A stretch of 64,000 nt of DNA from an uncultured Clostridia bacterium. GTDB taxonomy: Bacteria; Bacillota; Clostridia; Lachnospirales; Lachnospiraceae. Within the stretch, counting starts at the first letter, position 1. Each line of letters opens with the position of its first letter. Positions 50,177 to 59,617 of this stretch are shown here, in pieces. Location: contig CAOKDX010000008.1 of assembly GCA_948467395.1 (NCBI GenBank), positions 1 through 64,000 of the forward strand. Direction: 5' to 3'. Both the position numbers and the translations under genes were made by a program. The notes beneath the pieces were generated by a model. The model had not been told where the DNA came from, did no database searches, and saw only the letters and a program-made list of their open reading frames with translations.

Positions 50177-52321
50177 ATGAACAGACGGATTTCTTCATTT
50201 TTGACGGCAACCGCACTTATCTTTTCTATGATCGGGACATTTCCCGCGGGCTCCCGCCAGGCAGAGGCCTGCGGGAAACCCCGGACCCCTCTTCCAGAAA
50301 AGGGCACCTATCAGGAGGGGAAGGTCCTTGTGACTATCGCCTCTCCCTCCAGAACCCCTCTCACAAAGGAGGGAACGGTTTCTTTCGACGAAGAATTAAC
50401 CGTAGAAGATTCCTGGAATTTCGGCGGGGCGGATGTTCTGGCAGGCAATGCCCGGGAAAAAGAGTTTCTGGAAGATAAATCCCTGTATGTGACAAAGGTG
50501 TCATCTGATACCTACTCCACCTCCGAGCTTCTTTCTGAGCTGGATGACCAGGCATACGTCGTGTCCGTAGAGCCGGATTATTGTCAGGAAAAATGGTCTG
50601 TGACCAACGATCCCATGGCGGGATGCCAATGGTATCTGGATGGAGAAAATGTTCCAGGCGAAGGGATCCATTACTCCCAAATCAAACAGACCTCCGGCAA
50701 AAAAGCACCTATTATCGCCATAGTAGATACAGGCATTGACTACACACATGAGGACCTTGTTTCCCATATGTGGAAGAATCCATACTCCTCCCTGGAAGGA
50801 ACATACGGATATGATTTTGGCGATGAGGATGCAGATCCGATGGATCAGGATCCGGAGGGACATGGAACACACTGCGCCGGGATTATCAGCGCCGCAACAA
50901 ACAACCACACCGGGATTTCCGGAATCTGCTCCGACGCGAAGCTGATGGCGCTAAAGGTTTTCCGCTCCGGCGGCCAGGCTTATAACTCGGCCGTGATCGC
51001 AGCTTTTAATTATATTTATCAGGCGCAGAAGCTCGGCGCCAATATCGTGGCGGTAAACTGTTCCTGGGGCGGCGGCGCATCCAGCAGCACCATGAAATCC
51101 CTGATCCAGAAAATTGGAGAGAAGGGCGCCGTATTTGTCTTTGCGGCGGGAAACAGTGAGGTAAATCATGATACCTCTGCAGCAAAGGAATGTCCTTATG
51201 ATATCAACAGCCCATATATTGTCAAAGTAGGAGCCTCTGATCCAAACGACAACAGAGCCAGCTATTCGGACTACGGCGCTTCCACTGTGGATCTCTTTGC
51301 ACCGGGAAGCCAGATCCTGTCCACTGTTAATACCCCTGTCTTCTACCCCTCCGCCCTGCCCGTGGAACAGAGAAACAGCATCTGCAGCTTCTATTCCTCC
51401 TGCGATAGTCTGGACAGTACCCAGTACCTCTATTCCGGATCCCTGCCAGTACAGGGAATCGAACAGAGCAGGAAGGATGCCTTTGACAATCCGTCAGGCG
51501 GGTCCTTCCGCATTCCGCTCCCCTCTGTGAGAAACAGCGGTACCCTTTCACTGTATATGGATGTGACGGAGCTTGGCCTGTCTCCTGCCAGTACTTATCA
51601 TGTCGCCTGTGATATCGGGCTGGATAAGAGAAGCAGCATGGACTGGGAGCACAAAACCTTTCAGCGCTCCTCAGAGGCATTTGTCACTAGAGATGACCGG
51701 ACCTATCTGCGCATACTGAGCCTAAACGGCTCCTTCGAGACGGATTCCGGTCTCTATGTGGATAACATTTCCATCTCCAAGCCAAATCTTTCCCTTTCCA
51801 CTTTCGGAAAGTATAATGCATACAGCGGGACATCCATGGCCGCGCCGTCTGCATCGGCGGCCATCGCCATACTGGCGTCCTATTATTCCAGCGACAACGC
51901 CGTGCAGAGACGGGAACGCCTTCTCACCTGCGTCCGCAGAACCCAGTCTCTCTCCGGACTCTGCAAAACCGGCGGGATTCTTGATCTGGGACGAATTCCC
52001 TCTGCCTCCTATACTACAAAAGCTTCTTCCTCCACAGCGAAAAAGAAGGTAAAAGTGACAAAGGTAAGTCTGAACAAAAAGAAAGCCACCCTGCAATATA
52101 AGAAAAAGCTTAAATTAAAGGCAGTTGTTAAGCCGAAACAGGCCACCAACAAAAAAGTAAAATGGTATGTTTCCAATAAGAAATACGTTTCTGTGACCCA
52201 GAAGGGTGTTGTCAAGGCAAAGAAAAAGGGAATCGGACATACCGTTAAGGTATATGCAAAGGCAAAAGACGGATCTGGCAAAAAAGCCTACTGTAAAGTG
52301 AAAATCCGGAAGAAGAAATAG
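50177..52321 (+). CDS. Secreted subtilisin-like serine protease (S8) with inserted and C-terminal Ig-like domains
   Basis: The 714-residue product has a signal peptide (to about residue 32), a propeptide-like region, and an S8 core with Asp184 (IVDTGIDYTH), His229 (GHGTHCAG) and Ser553 (SGTSMAAP). Between VDLFAPGSQILST and the serine loop there is an insertion of about 145 residues that looks like a beta-sandwich (GGSFRIPLPSV; LRILSLNGSFETDSGLYVDNI). The C-terminal 95 residues are a lysine-rich Ig-like domain related to that of the GH51 enzyme, likely a cell-wall anchor. ATG follows AGGAGGT, with TATAAT at 50153-50158. Monocistronic. Confidence 0.92.
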   Translation: MNRRISSFLTATALIFSMIGTFPAGSRQAEACGKPRTPLPEKGTYQEGKVLVTIASPSRTPLTKEGTVSFDEELTVEDSWNFGGADVLAGNAREKEFLEDKSLYVTKVSSDTYSTSELLSELDDQAYVVSVEPDYCQEKWSVTNDPMAGCQWYLDGENVPGEGIHYSQIKQTSGKKAPIIAIVDTGIDYTHEDLVSHMWKNPYSSLEGTYGYDFGDEDADPMDQDPEGHGTHCAGIISAATNNHTGISGICSDAKLMALKVFRSGGQAYNSAVIAAFNYIYQAQKLGANIVAVNCSWGGGASSSTMKSLIQKIGEKGAVFVFAAGNSEVNHDTSAAKECPYDINSPYIVKVGASDPNDNRASYSDYGASTVDLFAPGSQILSTVNTPVFYPSALPVEQRNSICSFYSSCDSLDSTQYLYSGSLPVQGIEQSRKDAFDNPSGGSFRIPLPSVRNSGTLSLYMDVTELGLSPASTYHVACDIGLDKRSSMDWEHKTFQRSSEAFVTRDDRTYLRILSLNGSFETDSGLYVDNISISKPNLSLSTFGKYNAYSGTSMAAPSASAAIAILASYYSSDNAVQRRERLLTCVRRTQSLSGLCKTGGILDLGRIPSASYTTKASSSTAKKKVKVTKVSLNKKKATLQYKKKLKLKAVVKPKQATNKKVKWYVSNKKYVSVTQKGVVKAKKKGIGHTVKVYAKAKDGSGKKAYCKVKIRKKK

Positions 52322-52323
52322 CA

Positions 52324-53445
52324 CTATTTCTTTTCAAACTCTCTTGCCACATCCGACAGCAGTTCCCGGATATTTAAATGCTGTGGACAGATGCTTTCAC
52401 ATTTTCCACAGCGGATGCATTCCGATGCCTTTCCCTTATTTACTGTGTGGACTTCCTCGTAGTAGTAGTCCTGATTCCAGTCCTGATAAATGGTTTTGGC
52501 ATTATAACAGGCAAACAAATCAGGAATCAGAATATTTTGCGGACATCCCTCCACACAGTACCGGCAGGCGGTACAGGAAATAAGATGTTTGGAATTCAGT
52601 ATTCCCCGTATCTGATTCAATGCTGTCTTCTCTTCCTCCGAAAGCGGCCTGAAATCTTTCATAACACCCACATTATCCCGGAGCTGCTCCATATTACTCA
52701 TTCCGGATAATACCATTATGATTCCGTCAAAATCTGCGGCATAGCGGATGGCATAACTGGCGGAACTTGCATTTCCGAGCTTTTTCAGGAGCCGCGCCGC
52801 CTCTTCTGGCAGATTCGCAAGGCTCCCTCCTTTAACAGGCTCCATTACGATAACAGGTTTTTTATACTTTCGGCAGATTTCATAACATTTTCTGCTCTCC
52901 ACCGCAGGGTCCTCATAATCCACATAATTAAACTGAATCTGAACAACCTCAATCTGTGGATATTCCACAAGAATCTGCTCCAGTATTTCCGGTCTGTCAT
53001 GAAAGGATATTCCGAAATGCCGGATTCTCCCTTCCTTTTTCAGCTCCAAAGCAGTTTCATAGGCACGGCAGTTCTTATATTTGCGGAACAGCGTTTCGTT
53101 CTGGGCATGCATCAGATAAAAATCGAAATAGTCCACCCCGCAGATTTCCAGCTGCTTTTCGAAGAGCGGCCTTATCTCTTCCTGACTTTGAAAGCATGTA
53201 TCTGTCAATTTGTCCGTCAATATAAAATCCGTCCTTGGGTAACGGGCAGTGAGACATCTCTTCAACACTTTCTCACTCTCCCCGCCCTGATAAACATGAG
53301 CAGTGTCAAAATAATTAAAACCGTTTTTCATGAAATAATCTACCATCTCAGAAAAATCCTGATCACTGATTCTTCCCTCATTCATGGGCATTCTCATTAC
53401 CCCAAATCCCAGCTTTCTCTTAATTCCCTTAAAACAAGTATCCAC
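52324..53445 (-). CDS. Aldo-keto reductase with C-terminal 2x[4Fe-4S] ferredoxin domain
   Basis: The 373-residue protein has an aldo-keto reductase barrel (FGVMRMPMNEG; NYFDTAHVYQGGESE with the catalytic Asp and Tyr; ILTDKL; YLMHAQN with the His) and a C-terminal ferredoxin-like domain with CTACRYCVEGCP and CIRCGKCESICP. This fusion family is widespread in anaerobes; substrate and electron partner are unknown. The start is GTG 53445 with GAGAGGGG nine bases upstream. It converges with the subtilase gene with a two-base gap and follows the Rpn nuclease gene by 19 bases. Confidence 0.92.
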   Translation of the reverse strand: MDTCFKGIKRKLGFGVMRMPMNEGRISDQDFSEMVDYFMKNGFNYFDTAHVYQGGESEKVLKRCLTARYPRTDFILTDKLTDTCFQSQEEIRPLFEKQLEICGVDYFDFYLMHAQNETLFRKYKNCRAYETALELKKEGRIRHFGISFHDRPEILEQILVEYPQIEVVQIQFNYVDYEDPAVESRKCYEICRKYKKPVIVMEPVKGGSLANLPEEAARLLKKLGNASSASYAIRYAADFDGIIMVLSGMSNMEQLRDNVGVMKDFRPLSEEEKTALNQIRGILNSKHLISCTACRYCVEGCPQNILIPDLFACYNAKTIYQDWNQDYYYEEVHTVNKGKASECIRCGKCESICPQHLNIRELLSDVAREFEKK

Positions 53446-53464
53446 GCAATGAATCCCCTCTCTG

Positions 53465-54592
53465 TCATTCTTCTATTTCCGGCTCCTCCGCCGCAGCACT
53501 GCCATATCTGTATTTTTCACGAATCTCTGTCTGGTATTTTCCCTGCACTTCATAAAGAAATTCTATTGATTCTCCCGTGAAACTGCTGATGTCTTCTGGA
53601 GACCTGTTATTCTCAAACATCTTATAATAAATCTGATTTATCCCTTCCTCCCGGCCCTGCTGGATTCCCTCACTAAACCCCTCTTTACGGCCTTCCTTGC
53701 GACCCTCCTTACGGCCTTCCTTACGGCCTTCCTTATGCCCCTGCTTTCGCCCCTCCTCCATTCCCTTATTGAGTCCCTTCTGCCAGCCCTCTTCCTCTAA
53801 ATAATCCAGAATTGTATACATGGTACATCGATCTCCTTCCCGCCTTTTTTGCTTAATGATTTTTTCTGCCATCTGACTGGCCTCTGCCCTGCCGGCAAAA
53901 GCTGCGATCATATCAATCACGGCCTCTGGATGCTGCATGGTCCGCTTTGTTTCTTCTTCAAGAAATTGCTTGTATCTATGCCTGTCTTTTCCACATTTCA
54001 GACACTTTACAATATACCACAGATCGGATCTGTACTGATCCACCTCTTCATCGGTCTGACAACACAGATTCACAAGATGAATCCTGTGGTCCTCGATCAG
54101 TGGTTCCCAGTCACGATTTCCATCCTGAGGAATGCTAAGCATTTCTTTCAGCCGTGTAGGTGCCGTCCATTTTTCTGTCCCATAATATAAGATCAGTGAT
54201 ATAACCGGACAGAGCTTCTCATCTGGTCCAATCTCGCCAGTCACATGATGTATCCCCTGTTTCCGGTTCTGTTTCTTTCTGCTGCGCAGCTGTTCCTGAT
54301 AGCCGCTGTAAATATATCCCATATCCCGAAGCGGCATAACATTAGAAACACCGCTCTGGTTCTCCAAATGCAATACAGCCAGCTCTACCCCCTTATCCTT
54401 CAGACGCATCCTGACATCTCCCCGCTTTTCCCTAATCGTCCCATCTGCTTCCTTATAAAGGACTTCCTGCGGCAGCGGCTCTAAATTTTCGGGTTCGATA
54501 ACCTGTCTGCCATGAAAGAGGCAGACATTCTCCACATCAGCAAATACATCCGGATATTCCATCAGCTGCTTAGTTGACAAATCTTTCTTCAA
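53465..54592 (-). CDS. Rpn-family recombination-promoting nuclease (PD-(D/E)XK), putative transposase-like
   Basis: This 375-residue protein matches the Rpn/YhgA-like family, PD-(D/E)XK nucleases linked to RecA-independent recombination. The nuclease core shows GDVRMRLKDKGVELAVLHLENQS, with Asp59 and the E-x-Q pair near 77, then PVISLILYYGTEKW. The C-terminal half contains HKEGRKEGRKEGRKEGRKEG, encoded by a 12-bp tandem repeat (53686-53737), a pattern common in clostridial members. The start is TTG 54592 behind AGGGAGGAA. It has a consensus-like promoter at 54670-54698. It is typical of fast-evolving accessory genes. Confidence 0.85.
   Translation of the reverse strand: MKKDLSTKQLMEYPDVFADVENVCLFHGRQVIEPENLEPLPQEVLYKEADGTIREKRGDVRMRLKDKGVELAVLHLENQSGVSNVMPLRDMGYIYSGYQEQLRSRKKQNRKQGIHHVTGEIGPDEKLCPVISLILYYGTEKWTAPTRLKEMLSIPQDGNRDWEPLIEDHRIHLVNLCCQTDEEVDQYRSDLWYIVKCLKCGKDRHRYKQFLEEETKRTMQHPEAVIDMIAAFAGRAEASQMAEKIIKQKRREGDRCTMYTILDYLEEEGWQKGLNKGMEEGRKQGHKEGRKEGRKEGRKEGRKEGFSEGIQQGREEGINQIYYKMFENNRSPEDISSFTGESIEFLYEVQGKYQTEIREKYRYGSAAAEEPEIEE
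53686..53737 (-). repeat. 12-bp tandem repeat inside the Rpn nuclease gene
   Basis: About four and a third copies of a 12-base unit (GGCCGTAAGGAA on the coding strand) encode repeated G-R-K-E units. Copy changes keep the frame, so they would alter only linker length. Confidence 0.8.
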
Positions 54593-54662
54593 TTAAATTC
54601 CTCCCTGCCATGAGGGAAGTATCAAAACCGGTCGTGTTACTGCCCTATATACTTTATATTAC

Positions 54663-54698
54663 ACAATATATTGTAAAATGGAAGATTTAGAAAGTCAA
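54663..54698 (-). promoter_or_regulatory. Promoter of the Rpn nuclease gene with a palindrome over the -10 box
   Basis: On the - strand TTGACT (54693-54698) and TACAAT (54670-54675) are 17 bases apart. The perfect 12-base palindrome ACAATATATTGT (54663-54674) overlaps the -10 box and is a candidate operator. Confidence 0.6.
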
Positions 54699-54739
54699 GT
54701 GTTGTTCAGACGGATTTTGTGCCGTTCAGACGAGGCAGG

Positions 54740-56248
54740 TTATTTTTTTCTCAATCTGTGAAGCAGTCCGGTCAGCAGCTCTTTTTCATAGCGGTTAAAT
54801 ACTGCAATCCAGCCAAACATAAAGAATACCACGGTATACAGGGCCCCCTTCAGTAGCAGGCCGGACCAGCCGGCCAGCGGAACCGCCAGATGGATCCCCA
54901 TGCCGAGGAACGTAATGGGAATAAGTGGCAGTACAATCTTTAGAGTCTCCCGCCAGTATCCCGGAATATCCAGCCCGATCTTTTTGTAATAAAACCAGTT
55001 CATCGTGGCAATCTGTCCGCAGCAGGTGGCAAAGCCCGTAGCACAGGCAGCGCCAAATCCTCCGAATTGCAGAGCCAGCGGAATACTCAGCGCCACATTG
55101 GCCAGGGCAATGAAAAAATATATTACGGAGCGGAACCGGTGCTTATTCAGCGCCCGCAGAACAGAAATCCCCAAATTCTGCGAGAGGGGAATCAGCGCGG
55201 GCAGGATCACCACCAATGCGATGCGATACGCCTCCAGCTGGTCATGTCCCACCCACAACGAGATAAACTGCCTTCCAAAAATAATAAATCCGCTCATAAG
55301 GAATCCCAGTAAAATAAACTGTATCCTTCCAATGCGGCAGAAGAGCTCCGATACCTCCCTCATATCCTGGTTTACTGTTACCAGCTGTGTGATCCTTGGC
55401 AGAAAGACCCCGCTGATGGATGTGGAAAACTGCTCAAAATAAGAGGAAAACTGTACCCCCAGCGTATATGTGGTAACCACCGCACTGTTGCACAGGGCGC
55501 CGAGGATAAATTTATCTGTATTGGCATAGAGCTGGTCAATGACAATATTCAGAAAGATAAAGAAGGAGAATACAAATACTTCCCGCAGAAGCTCTCTGTC
55601 AAATCCATGAAAAAGAAAGCGGACGCGGTATCGGGAGGTCCCATATAGGGCCGTCACTGCCTTCAGGCCGATGGAGACCACCGTTGTAATCAACGCCATA
55701 CTGACGGATTTATATCCCCAGAACAGGGCAAGCAGAATGCCGGCATGGGTCAGGATAAAAGATAGGATATTTACCAGCTTGAGATAAAAGAAGCCCTCAT
55801 TGGCACTGATAATGGAGGTGTATATCCCCAGCGGAAAAGAGATCACAAGATTCACCAGAAGGATGAGAAATATCACTTTCAGCTGCGCCGTCTCATCCGG
55901 GGTAAACCCCCTGTTGAACACCACCTCCAGATTAAAATACAAAATGATTCCGGCAAGCAGGGCAAGCAGGGCAATCCCGGTATATAACAGCAGAAACATA
56001 CCGTTCAGCCTCTGCTCCCCCATGCGGTCCTTCAGGGCCTTACACCGGGACACATAGCGGATCATCGTCTGGCTGAACCCAAGATCCAGAATGGCAAGAA
56101 ATGCGATGGCTGAATTGGCGACAGAATAGACGCCAAATTCACTGTCCCCCAGAAAATGCAGTATAATGGGGGTATAAAAGATACCCACCACGAAGGTCAG
56201 CCCCAGATATACATACGATAACAATGCGCCGGCTTTTCTCTGATTCAT
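54740..56248 (-). CDS. Wzx-type oligosaccharide flippase (MOP/PST family)
   Basis: The 502-residue protein has about 14 transmembrane helices and the PST-family start SYVYLGLTFVVGIFYTPIILHFLG with EFGVYSVANSAIAFLAILDLG. It would flip lipid-linked repeat units across the membrane. Together with the polymerase/ligase-like protein at 62494 it suggests a Wzx/Wzy route in addition to the ABC route at 9.2-10.8 kb. ATG follows CGGGGAC. The gene stands alone between the Rpn and ABC transporter genes, with no glycosyltransferase next to it. Confidence 0.9.
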   Translation of the reverse strand: MNQRKAGALLSYVYLGLTFVVGIFYTPIILHFLGDSEFGVYSVANSAIAFLAILDLGFSQTMIRYVSRCKALKDRMGEQRLNGMFLLLYTGIALLALLAGIILYFNLEVVFNRGFTPDETAQLKVIFLILLVNLVISFPLGIYTSIISANEGFFYLKLVNILSFILTHAGILLALFWGYKSVSMALITTVVSIGLKAVTALYGTSRYRVRFLFHGFDRELLREVFVFSFFIFLNIVIDQLYANTDKFILGALCNSAVVTTYTLGVQFSSYFEQFSTSISGVFLPRITQLVTVNQDMREVSELFCRIGRIQFILLGFLMSGFIIFGRQFISLWVGHDQLEAYRIALVVILPALIPLSQNLGISVLRALNKHRFRSVIYFFIALANVALSIPLALQFGGFGAACATGFATCCGQIATMNWFYYKKIGLDIPGYWRETLKIVLPLIPITFLGMGIHLAVPLAGWSGLLLKGALYTVVFFMFGWIAVFNRYEKELLTGLLHRLRKK

Positions 56249-56335
56249 AACAAGTCCCCGTTTCTGGTAAATTTAAAAGTGTGCATTTTAATAAGCATAT
56301 CACACCTTCCCCCATACGGCAACCACCGAAGAAAA

Positions 56336-58690
56336 TCATTCTGCCACCAGCTCTTTCACCTCCACCCTTTTTATCCTGCCTGCTGCCAGAAAGGCAAATC
56401 CAAAGAAGCACAGACAGATCAGCAGTGCCGGCACCGCAAAAGTGAGGAAGCCGAATGGTACCTGAAAACTCGATATCCCGATCATCCGCAAAAAGGAACT
56501 CAGTATCTTTTCCGAACATGCCGCCGCCATCCCGCTGCCAATTACAGAACCGGACACAGCCACTATAAGGAAACGCAGGGCAAACTGCAGCCGGAGCCTT
56601 CCGGTAGTAAATCCCACTGCCTTATAGATCCCAATATCCCTCCGCTCCCTAAGGAATGCCCTGGCGCACACCATGTGCACCACAACAACAGCGAAAATCA
56701 GCGAGAAAATATATACAACCGCCGTCATAAAGTGAATGGCAAGCTGATAGGTTTCATCCACTAATTCTTCATTGTACACAGCCTCCAGTTCATCCCCAAA
56801 GCTTTTGTTTATATCTTCCGCCGCCTTCCGTCCCACGGACCGGTCGGACAGAAGGTAACCACAATACCATATGAAAAATGAATCACCCAGACGCCCGGCG
56901 GCACTTTTCGTCATGCTGATATTATTTCCAGCATCATTCATATACTGATTCAGACCAGAAATCATATACTCTGCCTTTTTATCCCGATACCCGATGGTGA
57001 CCTTATCGCCCACCCTGAGCCCCATGCGGTCAGCGGCGATTTCCGTCATAACAATCTCATTATCATAAAGAGGCACCCGTCCCTCTGACACCGCCCGAAT
57101 CTCCTCCGGAACACTCCAGATGCATGACATGATCTGTTCTCCGTCCACAGAGAAATAATAATTCCCGCAGGAGCGCCAGGAACTGTCTATACCACTGTGT
57201 TTCTTTATGATCTGTTCCACCTCCCGCACAGTCTCCCGGGACGGCTCCCCTTTATATTTAATATCAATATCCGAATATGCGATTCCCATAGATTCCCACG
57301 CCGACTTGGCTGTTATTACATTTCCCAGAACCATCATGGTCACCATAAAAAATACAAGGATAGACACAATGGCGGTGATTCCCGCATATTGTCTCTTACC
57401 GGAAGTAAACTGTCTCAGGGCAAGACCTGCCAAAAGGGCACGTTTCGCAATGGGAAGCTTTCCCCTGCTGTCAAACCAGATCTCTTTTCTGCCTCCTGCT
57501 ATGGCCCGGACTGGTGAGATCTTTGCTACCCTTCCCGTGATTATGGCCATGCACACAGCAGAAGCTGCAAATATCCCGGCTATGACCAGCACATAATGGC
57601 CAAACGATAGTTTTCCCCCAGGGAGGATCCCCGTAATGGGGGAAAAGACACGTTCTGCCAGCCGCCCCAGCGGTATCGCAGGGAGGATTCCGGCCAGTGC
57701 GCCTGCCGTCTGTGCCATGAGATACTGCACGATAAAGATGATACGGATCTTTCCCTGGGAAAATCCCAGGGATTTCATTACTCCCAGTGTTGTATACTCC
57801 ATCTCGATTCCGGTGGATATACTGTGGCACATTATGACTACTACCACGATAACCAGCAGCAGGACAAATACAATAAGAACGGAACAGATAATCTTCGGAA
57901 AAAGATAGGTGTAATGCATGCTCTGCTGCTTTGTGATAACGCTGAAGCTCATATCAGCAAATCCGGTATCAAGATTCAGCTGTCTGGCAAATTGATCGTC
58001 TGTCAGCTCACAATCCCCTGCCTTATAAATGGAGATCTGGACCGCTGTCGTGCATACCTCTTTCTTTGATCCCGCCAGTTCCCGGTTTTCCTGATAAATC
58101 CTCCGGAAGTCCTCGCCATTGATATATAAGTTTTTCCACCCAATGACCGAGGCGCCCAGCATAGGATCTTCAATGATTCCTGCAATGCGAAACATATAAT
58201 CACCGGAGGGAGTGGACATTGTGATGCGGTCGCCGGTACGGCAGGCCAGATTTGTCTGCATCCCCCGAAGGACATAACATTCCCCTGCCTGAATCTCAGG
58301 CGTGTCTGTAAGATATCCACTGCCATCCGGATCAAACAGCCGGTAACCCGGTTTCAATTCCTGGACAATTATCGTATTGCCAGAATACTCCCTATCATTG
58401 TATCGGTAAGTGTCCACTGGTATCGCGTCCACACATTGGATATCCTCTACCATTTCATTTTCCTTTATGCGTCTCTGCATAGCCTCCGACCATTCAGCCG
58501 TATCCATTACACTGACGATATCGCCGGTACGAAGTCTCTGATGGACTTCCTCAATACTGTGATAGATATCATTTTGTATGCTGAGTATTGATAACAGGGC
58601 AGCAGATATGATCATCATAAGTATTAGGATGCTGGTAAAGGATCCTTTTTTATGCCTTATATTTGCTCTGACCAAGGTTATAATCTCCAT
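56336..58690 (-). CDS. FtsX/MacB-type ABC transporter permease (two FtsX modules)
   Basis: A 784-residue membrane protein. It has an N-terminal helix (SFTSILILMMIISAALLSIL), a large extracytoplasmic MacB-like domain (about 45-260), three helices of the first FtsX module, a second extracytoplasmic domain (about 460-640) and three or four C-terminal helices of the second module. This is the layout of long FtsX permeases that act with a LolD/MacB-like ATPase in peptide export, envelope stress response or lipid handling. ATG 58690 follows GAGGTGG. The frame from 58699 has only a GTG there. The ATPase gene ends 10 bases upstream. Cargo unknown. Confidence 0.85.
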   Translation of the reverse strand: MEIITLVRANIRHKKGSFTSILILMMIISAALLSILSIQNDIYHSIEEVHQRLRTGDIVSVMDTAEWSEAMQRRIKENEMVEDIQCVDAIPVDTYRYNDREYSGNTIIVQELKPGYRLFDPDGSGYLTDTPEIQAGECYVLRGMQTNLACRTGDRITMSTPSGDYMFRIAGIIEDPMLGASVIGWKNLYINGEDFRRIYQENRELAGSKKEVCTTAVQISIYKAGDCELTDDQFARQLNLDTGFADMSFSVITKQQSMHYTYLFPKIICSVLIVFVLLLVIVVVVIMCHSISTGIEMEYTTLGVMKSLGFSQGKIRIIFIVQYLMAQTAGALAGILPAIPLGRLAERVFSPITGILPGGKLSFGHYVLVIAGIFAASAVCMAIITGRVAKISPVRAIAGGRKEIWFDSRGKLPIAKRALLAGLALRQFTSGKRQYAGITAIVSILVFFMVTMMVLGNVITAKSAWESMGIAYSDIDIKYKGEPSRETVREVEQIIKKHSGIDSSWRSCGNYYFSVDGEQIMSCIWSVPEEIRAVSEGRVPLYDNEIVMTEIAADRMGLRVGDKVTIGYRDKKAEYMISGLNQYMNDAGNNISMTKSAAGRLGDSFFIWYCGYLLSDRSVGRKAAEDINKSFGDELEAVYNEELVDETYQLAIHFMTAVVYIFSLIFAVVVVHMVCARAFLRERRDIGIYKAVGFTTGRLRLQFALRFLIVAVSGSVIGSGMAAACSEKILSSFLRMIGISSFQVPFGFLTFAVPALLICLCFFGFAFLAAGRIKRVEVKELVAE

Positions 58691-58700
58691 CTGTCCCACC

Positions 58701-59462
58701 TCACCATTCCAGAGAATTCAGCCATGCACCCACCTGCATTTCCCGGCCTTTCTCTTCTTCTTTTCTATACTCCGGCAGCGTCAGCTCACCGGTGATTTTC
58801 CCGTCCTCCAGATACAACAGGCGTGTGGCGCGAAGCGCCGCCTTCAGATCATGTGTCACCATAAGAATACTCTGCCCGATACCGTTCAGCTTGGTAAGCA
58901 GATTTAACACCTCTTCCGTGTTATGCCTGTTCAATGCGCCTGTTGGTTCATCGGCAAAGAGAATCTGCGGGGCATTGATCACCGCCCTGGCAATGGCACA
59001 CCGCTGCTGTTCCCCGCCGGACACCTGGGACGGCAGATGTGTCATTACACCGGCAATGCCCATATCCTCCAGCAGACCTTTCGCCTTCTGCCTTACCTCT
59101 GCTGTTGTCACTGACTTATTCAGATAACCGGGAACTGTCACATTCTCAAACAGAGACAAATTACCGATCAGATGCATCTGTTGAAATACAAATCCAAAAT
59201 CCGTATGGCGGAGTGTTGTCAGCTGACTTTCACTCATAGATACCAAATCGTTTCCCTTATAATAAACCTGCCCTGCCGTAGCCCTGTCCATCCCGCTCAG
59301 TGTATACAAAAGTGTTGATTTCCCCGATCCCGAGGCCCCCATAATAACGGTGAAATCCCCCTGGTACAAATCCATGTCAATATGTGAGAGAACATGAATC
59401 TGGCCGCCATTGTGGGCAAAACTCCTACACAGCTTCTTTGCTGATAATATCTGGTCTTTCAT
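58701..59462 (-). CDS. MacB/LolD-type ABC transporter ATP-binding protein
   Basis: The 253-residue ATPase has Walker A GASGSGKST near 41, the Q-loop FVFQQMHL, signature SGGEQQRCAIARA, Walker B ILFADEPTGAL and the switch histidine MVTHD. It energises the FtsX-type permease encoded just downstream. ATG 59462 follows GAAAGGAG; the open frame reaches 59489 without a ribosome site. Direct repeats upstream (59534-59551) look like response-regulator boxes, and an OmpR-type two-component pair lies 1 kb away, so control by it is plausible. Confidence 0.9.
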   Translation of the reverse strand: MKDQILSAKKLCRSFAHNGGQIHVLSHIDMDLYQGDFTVIMGASGSGKSTLLYTLSGMDRATAGQVYYKGNDLVSMSESQLTTLRHTDFGFVFQQMHLIGNLSLFENVTVPGYLNKSVTTAEVRQKAKGLLEDMGIAGVMTHLPSQVSGGEQQRCAIARAVINAPQILFADEPTGALNRHNTEEVLNLLTKLNGIGQSILMVTHDLKAALRATRLLYLEDGKITGELTLPEYRKEEEKGREMQVGAWLNSLEW

Positions 59463-59533
59463 TGACGGGCTCCTTTCTATGTAACTCAATGATTTTCAAA
59501 TACACCTTCCAGATTATTTTAACAGAAAGGATA

Positions 59534-59551
59534 TTAAGAAGTCCTTAAGAA
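59534..59551 (-). promoter_or_regulatory. Candidate response-regulator boxes upstream of the ABC transporter genes
   Basis: TTAAGAA occurs at 59534-59540 and 59545-59551, an 11-base period (one helix turn), typical of OmpR/PhoB-family sites. They lie where the -35 box would be for a TAAAAT at about 59516. The -35 itself is poor, as in activated promoters. Confidence 0.4.
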
Positions 59552-59617
59552 AAAAATTGGGCTTTACAAATAATATTGCTACTTTTATAATTGTTTTTAC
59601 ATATTATTATTTTATTA

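Noticed and set aside
53686-53737. CRISPR-like repeat
   Set aside because: Repeats are only 12 bases, contiguous without spacers and in frame within a coding gene; it is a coding tandem repeat.
54593-54739. Insertion-sequence end near the Rpn gene, because GTTCAGACG occurs twice
   Set aside because: The nine-base direct repeat is short and closely spaced, with no transposase or inverted ends; probably chance.
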